From Lautropia sp. (GTDB lineage: Bacteria; Pseudomonadota; Gammaproteobacteria; Burkholderiales; Burkholderiaceae_E), in the NCBI GenBank assembly GCA_013813615.1, contig JACCRJ010000163.1:1-5840 (forward strand): a DNA stretch of 5,840 bases, given 5' to 3'. This document shows positions 1 to 5,840 of the stretch, one piece after another. Position 1 is the stretch's first letter, and each line of letters begins with the position of its first letter. The notes beneath the pieces were generated by a model, which did not search any database, had not been told where the DNA came from, and saw only the letters and a program-made list of their open reading frames with translations. Position numbers and translations under genes: made by a program.

Positions 1-154
1 GCCGGGACGGGTCGCGCCCGGCGTAGGCGGCCATGTACCGCTCGATCAACGACGAGACGGTCATGCTGTTTGCCGCACCGGAAATTGCGGCGACGCCCGC
101 AGCAACGGACTGTTCATTCGAGTCCGCAGCCACGGACTGATTCTTCAAGTTCAT
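1..154 (-). CDS. Probable tyrosine-type integrase, N-terminus only
   Basis: Only the first 51 codons are in the window; the frame is open to the left edge. The start is the ATG at 154-152, preceded by AGGGG at 164-160 with a 5-base gap. An in-frame TGA at 187-185 rules out a start much further upstream. Residues 1-30 are Ala/Ser-rich and polar, with a repeated QSVAA. From about residue 31 the sequence reads MTVSSLIERYMAAYAGRDPS, which resembles the start of the SAM-like, core-DNA-binding domain of proteobacterial phage-type integrases (a helix with an LIxxYMxxYAGRD pattern). The catalytic R-H-R-Y domain lies outside the window, so the call rests on this short motif and on the location just beyond the 3' end of a tRNA gene, the classic attachment position for such enzymes. 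The true start could be the internal ATG at residue 31. A different DNA-binding protein cannot be excluded. Confidence 0.6.
   Translation of the reverse strand, partial: MNLKNQSVAADSNEQSVAAGVAAISGAANSMTVSSLIERYMAAYAGRDPSR
97..139. repeat. Pair of 16-bp direct repeats, 27-bp period
   Basis: CCGCAGCAACGGACTG at 97-112 and CCGCAGCCACGGACTG at 124-139 match at 15 of 16 positions. The 27-base offset is nine codons, so the repeats stay in frame and encode the duplicated QSVAA of the integrase N-terminus. They may be a simple in-frame duplication. Both contain the CGGACT hexamer that recurs up to the tRNA. Confidence 0.7.
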
Positions 155-174
155 CGGAACCCCTGGAGTCGATC

Positions 175-198
175 GTCCGCCTTTTCAGAGCGGCGGAC
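175..198. repeat. Inverted repeat between integrase and tRNA
   Basis: GTCCGCC (175-181) and GGCGGAC (192-198) are perfect 7-bp arms around a 10-base loop. No T-tract follows on either strand, so it is not a canonical rho-independent terminator for the tRNA transcript. It sits 21 bases upstream of the integrase start, which would suit an operator or a structure in the integrase leader. The rest of the 155-249 spacer shows only a weak promoter-like hexamer for the minus strand, TTGGCA at 228-223, with no convincing -10 partner. Confidence 0.45.
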
Positions 199-249
199 TA
201 ACTCAGGAGTCCGGAAAACGCCTGCCAACCCGCATGATACCTGGGCTGC

Positions 250-328
<79 letters not shown>

Positions 329-341
329 CCGCCGCATTATA
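329..341 (-). promoter_or_regulatory. tRNA promoter: -10 box and GC-rich discriminator
   Basis: A perfect TATAAT lies at 341-336 on the minus strand, seven bases before the mature tRNA 5' end, followed by the discriminator GCGGCGG. A consensus -10 with a GC-rich discriminator is typical of stable-RNA promoters under stringent (ppGpp) control. No good -35 is seen; at 17-base spacing the hexamer is GCACTG (364-359), inside the end of the SMR gene. The box implies that the tRNA is transcribed independently of the upstream genes. Confidence 0.6.
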
Positions 342-357
342 GACAGCGGCCCCGGCC

Positions 358-690
358 TCAGTGCCCGGCCGTCCGCGAGAACAGGTTGATTACCAGCACG
401 CCTGCCAGGATCAGCGCCATCCCCGCCAGTGCCGCCGTGTCCAGCACCTGGTTGAACGCGAAGTAGCCCACCAGCGCGATCAGGACGATGCCGATGCCGG
501 ATCAGATCGCGTAGGCGATGCCGACCGGGATCGTCCTCAGCGTCAGGGATAGGCAGACGAAGGCGACGGCATAGCCGGCGACGACGACCAGCGACGGGAC
601 CAGCCGGGTGAAACCGTCCGAGGCTTTCAGCGCCGAGGTCGCGATCACCTCCGCCACGATGGCAACCGACAGGTAGAACCAGTTGATCAT
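358..690 (-). pseudogene. emrE: EmrE-type SMR multidrug transporter with nonsense codon at Trp63
   Basis: Read through one TGA, the frame encodes 110 residues, exactly the length of EmrE, ending in a TGA at 360-358. It has four hydrophobic segments. The N-terminus ([22 protein letters not shown]) carries the invariant proton- and substrate-binding Glu14. Residues 52-62 ([10 protein letters not shown]) lead into SGIGIV, the conserved region where the family has Trp63. Here codon 63 (504-502) is TGA, one G-to-A change from TGG. Translation would stop after 62 residues, leaving two membrane segments. The remaining 47 codons show no further damage, so the change is recent or is a base-calling error. 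SMR proteins are dimeric inner-membrane proton antiporters that export quaternary ammonium and similar cations. A possible ribosome-binding site, AGGTAGGG, is at 706-699. The gene starts 33 bases after the acuI-like stop and is likely cotranscribed. General recoding of TGA is unlikely because the three neighbouring genes end in TGA. Confidence 0.85.
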
Positions 691-723
691 CGCTCCAGCC
701 CTACCTGCGTTGGTGGCCTGCGC

Positions 724-1710
724 TCAGTCGATCTCCACCACCACCCTGCCGCGCACCTTTCCGGCGAGCAACTCGGCGGCGGTCGTGATCACCTGATCGA
801 GGCCGATCTTCGTCGTCATCGATGCGAGCACGCCCGTGTCGATATCGATCGCCAGGCGTTCCCATGCCCGCTGGCGCAGCGCCATCGGGGCCTGCACCGA
901 ATCGACGCCGAGCAGGGCCACGTTGCGCAGGATGAACGGTGCGACCGACGCGGGCAGGTCCATGCCGCCCGCGAGTCCACAGGCGGCGATCGCCCCGCCG
1001 TAGGAGGTCCGCGCACACAGATTGGCCAGCGTGGTGGAACCGACGGTGTCGATGCCGGCAACCCAGGCCTCCTTGCCGAGCGGCTTCGCGGCCGCAGCCA
1101 GTTCGCCGCGGGGGATGATCTTGCTCACCCCGAGGTTCTTCAGGTAGTCCGCCTCCTGCGGCCGCCCGGTGGAGGCGATGACCTTCCACCCCTTGCGCGC
1201 GAGCAGGGCGACCGCCACCGAGCCGACGCCGCCGACCGCGCCGGTCACGACCGCTGGCCCGTCCTGCGGCTTGACGCCGTGGCGCTCCAGCGCGAGGACG
1301 CACAGCATGGCGGTCAGGCCGGCCGTGCCGATCGCCATCGCCCTTTCCGCCGTCATCCCCTGCGGCAGCTTGACCAGCTGCCCCGCGGGCCAGCGTGCAC
1401 GCTGCGCATAACCGCCATGGCGCGTCTCGCCGGCACCCCAGCCCGTCAGGACTACCACGTCGCCCGGCGCGAAGTCGGCGCTGCCGGAAGCCTCCACTTC
1501 GCCGGCGAAGTCGATGCCCGGGATCAGGGGGAACCTGCGCACGATCGGCGCGCGGCCGCCCAGGGCGAGCGCGTCCTTGTAGTTCAGGGTCGAATGCGTC
1601 ACCCGCACGGTGACGTCGCCCTCCATCAACTCACTGTCGTCGACGTCGCGGATCGCGGCCTGCTGGCCGTCCTCCTTCTTCACGACGACGATCGCCTTGA
1701 ACGTGCTCAC
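724..1710 (-). CDS. acuI: AcuI/YhdH-family acryloyl-CoA reductase (NADPH)
   Basis: This 328-residue protein belongs to the zinc-independent quinone-oxidoreductase-like branch of the medium-chain dehydrogenases; its length matches AcuI and YhdH (about 324-330). Visible signatures are HSTLNYKDALAL at 39-50, FPLIPGIDFAG at 60-70, GDVVVLTGWG at 83-92, the Rossmann loop GAVGGVGSVA at 157-166, and STGR at 180-183, consistent with NADPH preference. No structural or catalytic zinc cysteine set is present. The family reduces acryloyl-CoA to propanoyl-CoA in the cytoplasm, in DMSP/acrylate or 3-hydroxypropionate metabolism and as protection against the reactive acryloyl-CoA. The GTG start at 1710 was chosen because family homology begins at STFKAI and AGGAGG (1721-1716) lies five bases upstream. 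The frame stays open further upstream, but that part overlaps the kinase gene and has no homology. The family call is firm; the physiological substrate here is inferred. Confidence 0.9.
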   Translation of the reverse strand: MSTFKAIVVVKKEDGQQAAIRDVDDSELMEGDVTVRVTHSTLNYKDALALGGRAPIVRRFPLIPGIDFAGEVEASGSADFAPGDVVVLTGWGAGETRHGGYAQRARWPAGQLVKLPQGMTAERAMAIGTAGLTAMLCVLALERHGVKPQDGPAVVTGAVGGVGSVAVALLARKGWKVIASTGRPQEADYLKNLGVSKIIPRGELAAAAKPLGKEAWVAGIDTVGSTTLANLCARTSYGGAIAACGLAGGMDLPASVAPFILRNVALLGVDSVQAPMALRQRAWERLAIDIDTGVLASMTTKIGLDQVITTAAELLAGKVRGRVVVEID

Positions 1711-1715
1711 CGTGC

Positions 1716-1721
1716 CCTCCT
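1716..1721 (-). promoter_or_regulatory. Ribosome-binding site of acuI-like gene
   Basis: AGGAGG on the minus strand lies five bases before the GTG start at 1710. It overlaps the TGA stop (1723-1721) of the upstream kinase by one base, so ribosomes ending the kinase would sit on this site. This decides the GTG start and suggests translational coupling. Confidence 0.8.
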
Positions 1722-3490
1722 CACCGTTTCCGGCTCCTGGCCAGCAGCCGCCCGAGGGTCGCGACCAGGTTGATGGTATCCACCGGCTTGGAAAGGTGCT
1801 CGTCGAAGCCGGCCTCCAGTGCGACCTCGCGGTCTTCCCGGCGCGCATAGGCGGTGAGCGCGACCGCCGGCAGGCGGCGGCCGTCGCCCTCGCGGTAGCG
1901 CACCGCCCGGATCAGTTCGTAGCCGTCCGTGCCGGGCATGCCGATGTCGCTGACGATGGCGTCGAACTCCTCGCTTCCGATCAGCGTGAGCGCCTCGTCG
2001 GCGGACGCTGCGACGGTCACCGCCGCCTGTCTCTGGCCGAGCGCATGCTGCAGCAGGTGCCGGGCATCGCGTTCGTCGTCGACACACAGGATGCGCACGC
2101 CGGACAGGGAATCGGGCTCGACCGCTCCTGTACTTCCGTCGGCCGAGTGCTCGCCGCCGGGAGCCTGCGCGGGCGCCTCGCCCTGCGGCGGTGCAAGCGG
2201 CAGCGCGACCGTAAACAGGGATCCCTGCCCCGGCCCGGTACTCTCCGCGCGGACCCGGCCGCCATGCAGTTCCACCAGCTGCCGCACGATCGACAGCCCC
2301 AGGCCCAGCCCGCCGTGCCTGCGGGTGGTGGAGCCGTCCGCCTGGCGGAACTTGTTGAACAGGTGCGGCAGGAACTTGGGATCGATCCCCTGCCCCGTGT
2401 CCTGCACCGCGACTTCCGCGTCCGCGCCGCCGGTTCGCACCAGCACGGTCACGACGCCGCCGGACGGCGTGAACTTGATCGCGTTGCTGAGCAGGTTGCC
2501 GATGATCTGCTGCAAGCGGCCGGTATCTCCCATCACCCAGGCCCCTGCCGGCAGCTGGGCGCCGGCACCCAGGAGGGTGACCACCTTCAGGCCGGCGGTG
2601 GCCGCCGCCGGCTGCGCGGTCTGCACCGCGGCGGCAACCACTTCCGAGAGGTTGACCGGCAGCGCGTCCAGGCGGGCCTTGCTGGATGTGATCCGGCTCA
2701 TGTCGAGCAGGTCCTCGATCAGGCGCGCCTGGGCCTTGGCGTTGCGGCGGATTGCAGCCAGTCCTTCAGAGAGCATGGTCGCGCTGACGCCGCTGCGGGT
2801 GAGCAGCTCCGACCAGCCATAAATGGCGTTCAACGGCGTGCGCAGCTCGTGGCTGACCACCGCCAGGAAGTCCTCCTTGAGGCGGCTCTGCTCCTCCGCC
2901 TCGATGCGTGCGGCACTTTCGCTTTGCATCGCACGGCGCAACTCCGCCGTGCGCTCCTCGACGCGTTTCTCGAGCTCCTGGTTGGCGTCGCTCAACGCCT
3001 TCTGCACCTTGATCCGCTCGGCCACCTCGATGGACAGGGCGGCATTCGCCACCGCCAGCGCCCGGGTCTTTCGATGCAGATCCACATGCGCGGCGATCTT
3101 GGACCTGAGGATGTCGGGATGCACCGGCTTGCTGAGGTAGTCGATGGCCCCGGCGCCGTAGCCGAGCAGGATGTCCTTCTCGTCGACGAGATAGGCAGTG
3201 AGAAACAGGATCGGGATGTCGCGCGTGCGGGCGCGCTGCTTGATGATCTGCGCCAGCTCGATGCCGTTGACAATCGGCATGTTGATGTCCAGTACGATCG
3301 CGGCAAACTCCCCGTCCAGCAGGATCAGCAGCGCTTCCTGGGCCGAGCGCGCATGCACCAGCCGGTAGTCGGACGGGTTCAGGATCGCCTCGAGGGCGAT
3401 CAGGTTGGCCTGCTGGTCATCCACCAGCAGGATGCTGACCGCGCCGGTCGGCACGACGGGGGGTAGCGTGACGGCGGCCGTCCGGTTCAT
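1721..3490 (-). CDS. Hybrid histidine kinase, receiver-HisKA-HATPase-receiver
   Basis: This 589-residue protein has no signal peptide or membrane segment and is predicted cytoplasmic. Receiver 1 (about 18-138) has the acidic pair Asp24/Asp25, phospho-acceptor Asp68 in VLDINMP, Thr98 and Lys121. A charged coiled coil (about 139-208) follows. The dimerisation domain has His214 in SHELRTP. The ATPase domain has the N box NLLSN (332-336), DTGQGI (364-369), an F box (LFNKFRQ) and GGLGLGLS (393-400). An Ala/Gly/Pro-rich linker leads to receiver 2 (about 464-585) with Asp471/Asp472, phospho-acceptor Asp515, Thr546 and Lys568. All catalytic residues look intact. With no sensor domain other than receiver 1, input probably comes as phosphate or by contact from a partner kinase, most simply the one encoded 16 bases upstream. 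The output is unknown: neither HPt nor an effector domain is present. The ATG at 3490 fits the start of the receiver fold; only a weak Shine-Dalgarno-like GGGCAG precedes it, so expression may depend on coupling to the upstream gene. Confidence 0.93.
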   Translation of the reverse strand: MNRTAAVTLPPVVPTGAVSILLVDDQQANLIALEAILNPSDYRLVHARSAQEALLILLDGEFAAIVLDINMPIVNGIELAQIIKQRARTRDIPILFLTAYLVDEKDILLGYGAGAIDYLSKPVHPDILRSKIAAHVDLHRKTRALAVANAALSIEVAERIKVQKALSDANQELEKRVEERTAELRRAMQSESAARIEAEEQSRLKEDFLAVVSHELRTPLNAIYGWSELLTRSGVSATMLSEGLAAIRRNAKAQARLIEDLLDMSRITSSKARLDALPVNLSEVVAAAVQTAQPAAATAGLKVVTLLGAGAQLPAGAWVMGDTGRLQQIIGNLLSNAIKFTPSGGVVTVLVRTGGADAEVAVQDTGQGIDPKFLPHLFNKFRQADGSTTRRHGGLGLGLSIVRQLVELHGGRVRAESTGPGQGSLFTVALPLAPPQGEAPAQAPGGEHSADGSTGAVEPDSLSGVRILCVDDERDARHLLQHALGQRQAAVTVAASADEALTLIGSEEFDAIVSDIGMPGTDGYELIRAVRYREGDGRRLPAVALTAYARREDREVALEAGFDEHLSKPVDTINLVATLGRLLARSRKR

Positions 3491-3506
3491 GGCGCGAGCT
3501 GCCCGT

Positions 3507-5840
3507 TCATCGGCACAGCCGGGCCCGCAGCAGCGACAGCAACTGTCCGGAGCGGATCGGCTTGGCGATGTAGTCGGAGGCTCCCGCCTCCATGCACTTC
3601 TGCCGGTCGCCCTTCATCGCCTTCGCGGTGAGCGCCACGATCGGCAGGTCGCTGAGGGCCGGCGAACTGCGGATCTCGCGAATGGTCTCGTAGCCATCCA
3701 TATCCGGCATCATGATATCCATCAGCACCGCATCCAGGCCGGGCGTCGACTGGATGATCTCGATCGCCTGGCGGCCGTTGGTGGCGCTGAGCACATTGAT
3801 GGCATAGTTCTCCAGCAGCGTCGTCAGGGCGAAGATGTTTCGCGCATCGTCGTCCACCACCAGCACCACCCGGCCCTGCAGTGCGCGGGTCTTCTCTGGA
3901 TCCTCCTCATAGACCGGCAGGCCGTCATCGCCAGCCTCGCCACCGTCGGCACCGTTCCAGCCGTTGCTGCTGCCATAGCCGCCATAGCCGGCGTCCCCGC
4001 GGAACCCGGCGTACCCCGAGTCGAGCAGGACGGCATCATGGACACCGCGCTCGTCCTCGAGCACCGTCTCGGACGCGGCAGCCTCCTGCGCGGACGAGCG
4101 CACTACCGAAAGCGCCGGCCGCCCGTAGCCGGCATTGAGGCCGGCGCTCATACCCGCAGGCAAGATGTGACCGGCCACGAGGGGGACGTTGGCGGGCCCC
4201 CGGTAGACCAGCGGCAGGTAAAGGGTGAAGGTGCTGCCCTCCCCCGGCTTGCTGACCAGGCGGATCTCGCCGCCCAGCAGCGTCGCCAGCTCGCGGCTGA
4301 TGGCAAGACCGAGCCCGGTGCCGCCGTACTTGCGGCTGGTTCCGGCATCCGCCTGCTGGAACGCCTCGAAGATCATTTTCTGCTTCTCCGGCGCGATACC
4401 GATGCCGGAGTCGCTGACTTCGAAGGCGACCGCAAGCGGCGCGGCTCGCAGGAGGTGGAAGTCGTGGGCCCCGTCCGCGATCCGGCGGACCGACACCGAC
4501 ACCCGCCCCTTGGCAGTGAACTTGAAGGCATTGGAGAGCAGGTTCTTCAGGATCTGCTGCAGGCGCGTGAAGTCGCTGGTGAACGTGCCCGGCAGGGTCT
4601 CGTCGATGTCGATATCCAGCTGCAGGTTCTTCGATTCCGCCAGATGCTGGAACATCCGCTGCACGCTGTCCCTGATCGACGAAAACCGGATCTCCTGGGC
4701 GTCGACGGAGACGGTGCCGGACTCGATCTTCGACAGGTCGAGGATGTCGTTGATCAGCGTGAGCAGGTCGGTGCCGGCCGAGTGAATGTTCCTCGCAAAT
4801 TCCACCTGCTTGGCCGACAGGTTGCGGGCGTTGTTCTCCGCCAGCTGCTGGCCCAGGATCAGGATGGAATTGAGCGGCGTGCGCAGTTCGTGGGACATGT
4901 TCGCCAGGAACTCCGACTTGTACTTGGAGGTGAGCGCCAGTTCTGCGGCCTTCTCTTCCAGCGCATGCCGGGCCTGCTCCACCTCCATGTTCTTGCGCTC
5001 CACCTCGACGTTCTGCGCGGCGAGCTGCTGCGCCTTGGACGCCAGCTCCTGGTTGGTGCTCTGCAGCTGCGTCTGCCGGGTCTGCAGCTCGATCGTCAGC
5101 TGCTGACTCTGCTCCAGCAGGTGCTCGGTGCGCATCGTCGCCTCGATCGTGTTCAAAACCACACCGATCGATTCCGTCAGCTGCTCCAGGAACGTCATAT
5201 GCATCTGCGTGAACGGCCGCAGCGAGGCGAGTTCGATGACCGCCTTGGTCTGACCTTCGAAGATCAGCGGAAGCACCAGGATATTGGCCGCAGGGGCGTC
5301 GGCCAGGCTCGAGCGGATGCGGGTATGGCTGGCCGGCACATCCGCCAGCAGCACCGATGTCTGCTCGATCGCGCATTGGCCCACCAGGCCTTCGCCCAGC
5401 TGCAGGGTCTGCGGCTGCGAGGCAGGCAAGGCATACCCGGCAAGCAGCCGCAGCAGCTGCATTCCCGGCGCCTCCGGCGCAGCCGACGCGTCCACCGAGT
5501 GGACCTGGTAGACGGCGCCCTGCTGTGCGTTGACCAGCGGCGCGAGCTCCGACAGCAGCGATTTTCCCACGGTCACGAGATCGCGCTGCCCCTGCAGCAT
5601 GCTGGAGAACTTCGCCAGGTTGGTCTTGAGCCAGTCCTGCTCCTGATTGCGCTCTGTGGTGCCGCGCAGGTTGTCGATCATGGTGTTGATGTTGTTCTTC
5701 AATTCCGCGACTTCGCCGCGTGCTTCCACCTGGATCGACCGCGTCAGGTCGCCCTTGGTCACCGCGGTTGCAACTTCCGCGATCGCGCGAACCTGGTTGG
5801 TGAGGTTTGCCGCCAGCAGGTTGACGTTGCCCGTCAGGTC
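3507..5840 (-). CDS. Hybrid histidine kinase, HAMP-GAF-HisKA-HATPase-receiver, N-terminus missing
   Basis: The window holds 777 residues; the frame is open to the right edge, so the start lies outside (positions count from the first visible residue). Residues 1-60 form a HAMP unit of the tandem-repeat type (IAEVATAVTKGDLTRSI, then GEVAELKNNINTMIDNLR), and further HAMP repeats upstream are likely. A GAF domain (about 77-230) is a candidate sensor with no recognisable ligand. A long Gln/Glu-rich coiled coil (about 236-308) leads to phosphorylatable His317 in SHELRTP. The ATPase domain has NLLSN (433-437), DSGIGI (477-482) and GGTGLGLA (506-513). A linker of about 105 residues (547-651) contains a Gly/Tyr/Asp-rich stretch and no fold I recognise. 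The receiver (about 656-776) has Asp663-665, phospho-acceptor Asp708 in LMDIMMP, Thr738 and Lys760. Related HAMP-repeat kinases often carry more than one receiver or an HPt after the ATPase; here there is one receiver and no HPt. It is followed after 16 bases by the second hybrid kinase, so the two probably work together. Confidence 0.92.
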   Translation of the reverse strand, partial: DLTGNVNLLAANLTNQVRAIAEVATAVTKGDLTRSIQVEARGEVAELKNNINTMIDNLRGTTERNQEQDWLKTNLAKFSSMLQGQRDLVTVGKSLLSELAPLVNAQQGAVYQVHSVDASAAPEAPGMQLLRLLAGYALPASQPQTLQLGEGLVGQCAIEQTSVLLADVPASHTRIRSSLADAPAANILVLPLIFEGQTKAVIELASLRPFTQMHMTFLEQLTESIGVVLNTIEATMRTEHLLEQSQQLTIELQTRQTQLQSTNQELASKAQQLAAQNVEVERKNMEVEQARHALEEKAAELALTSKYKSEFLANMSHELRTPLNSILILGQQLAENNARNLSAKQVEFARNIHSAGTDLLTLINDILDLSKIESGTVSVDAQEIRFSSIRDSVQRMFQHLAESKNLQLDIDIDETLPGTFTSDFTRLQQILKNLLSNAFKFTAKGRVSVSVRRIADGAHDFHLLRAAPLAVAFEVSDSGIGIAPEKQKMIFEAFQQADAGTSRKYGGTGLGLAISRELATLLGGEIRLVSKPGEGSTFTLYLPLVYRGPANVPLVAGHILPAGMSAGLNAGYGRPALSVVRSSAQEAAASETVLEDERGVHDAVLLDSGYAGFRGDAGYGGYGSSNGWNGADGGEAGDDGLPVYEEDPEKTRALQGRVVLVVDDDARNIFALTTLLENYAINVLSATNGRQAIEIIQSTPGLDAVLMDIMMPDMDGYETIREIRSSPALSDLPIVALTAKAMKGDRQKCMEAGASDYIAKPIRSGQLLSLLRARLCR

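Noticed and set aside
200..228. Possible sigma-70 promoter for the integrase (TTGGCA at 228-223)
   Set aside because: No acceptable -10 hexamer is found at 16-19 bases spacing; the integrase may instead be read through from the tRNA promoter.
353..371. Possible terminator hairpin at the end of the SMR gene (CGGCC/GGCCG)
   Set aside because: The stem is only 5 bp, no T-tract follows, and it overlaps the SMR stop codon and the region upstream of the tRNA promoter.
361..552. Small plus-strand open frame opposite the SMR gene
   Set aside because: It is antisense to conserved SMR codons, has a charged low-complexity translation and has no evident ribosome-binding site.
724..1848. A longer 374-residue version of the reductase
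   Set aside because: The extra N-terminal residues come from the other frame of the kinase receiver region; family homology and a strong ribosome-binding site support the GTG at 1710.
1610..3466. A 618-codon open frame on the plus strand, antisense to the second kinase
   Set aside because: It is the mirror of a high-GC coding frame. Its translation is Arg/Gln/Asp/His-rich with no recognisable domain, whereas the minus strand encodes complete kinase and receiver motifs.
4036..5376. A 446-codon minus-strand open frame inside the first kinase
   Set aside because: It is out of frame with the kinase, has biased low-information composition, and overlaps the GAF, HisKA and ATPase coding sequence.

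Overview
The window is GC-rich, and every supportable gene lies on the minus strand, so it reads from right to left. GC content, codon use and the style of the proteins (an AcuI/YhdH-type reductase, a HAMP/GAF hybrid kinase, a Burkholderiales-like integrase N-terminus, a tRNA-Ile2) suggest a high-GC proteobacterium, most likely a betaproteobacterium. The lineage is inferred from family resemblance only.

Layout in transcription order: (1) 5840-3507, a hybrid sensor histidine kinase without its N-terminus: HAMP, GAF, coiled coil, HisKA, HATPase, a long Gly/Tyr-rich linker and a receiver. (2) 3490-1721, a second hybrid kinase with the order receiver, coiled coil, HisKA, HATPase, receiver. (3) 1710-724, an AcuI/YhdH-type acryloyl-CoA reductase whose ribosome-binding site overlaps the stop codon of the second kinase. 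(4) 690-358, an EmrE-type small multidrug resistance gene interrupted by a single TGA at the codon for the family's essential Trp63. (5) 328-250, a tRNA with a CAU anticodon, most likely tRNA-Ile2, with its own TATAAT promoter. (6) 154-1, the N-terminus of a probable tyrosine integrase that runs off the left edge. The tRNA and integrase together look like one end of an integrated element.

The gaps between the four protein genes are 16, 10 and 33 bases, with no terminator visible, so kinase, kinase, reductase and transporter remnant could form one transcription unit. The two kinases probably share a phosphorelay, but no HPt domain and no DNA-binding or enzymatic output domain is visible in either, so the output must lie outside the window. 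The reductase and transporter may simply be read through from the kinases. No intergenic stretch is longer than 100 bases.

I see no clearly new system. The points most worth a second look are the nonsense codon at the SMR Trp63, the tRNA/integrase junction with its repeated AGTCCG/CGGACT motifs and the long D-loop of the tRNA, and the unusual linker of the first kinase.
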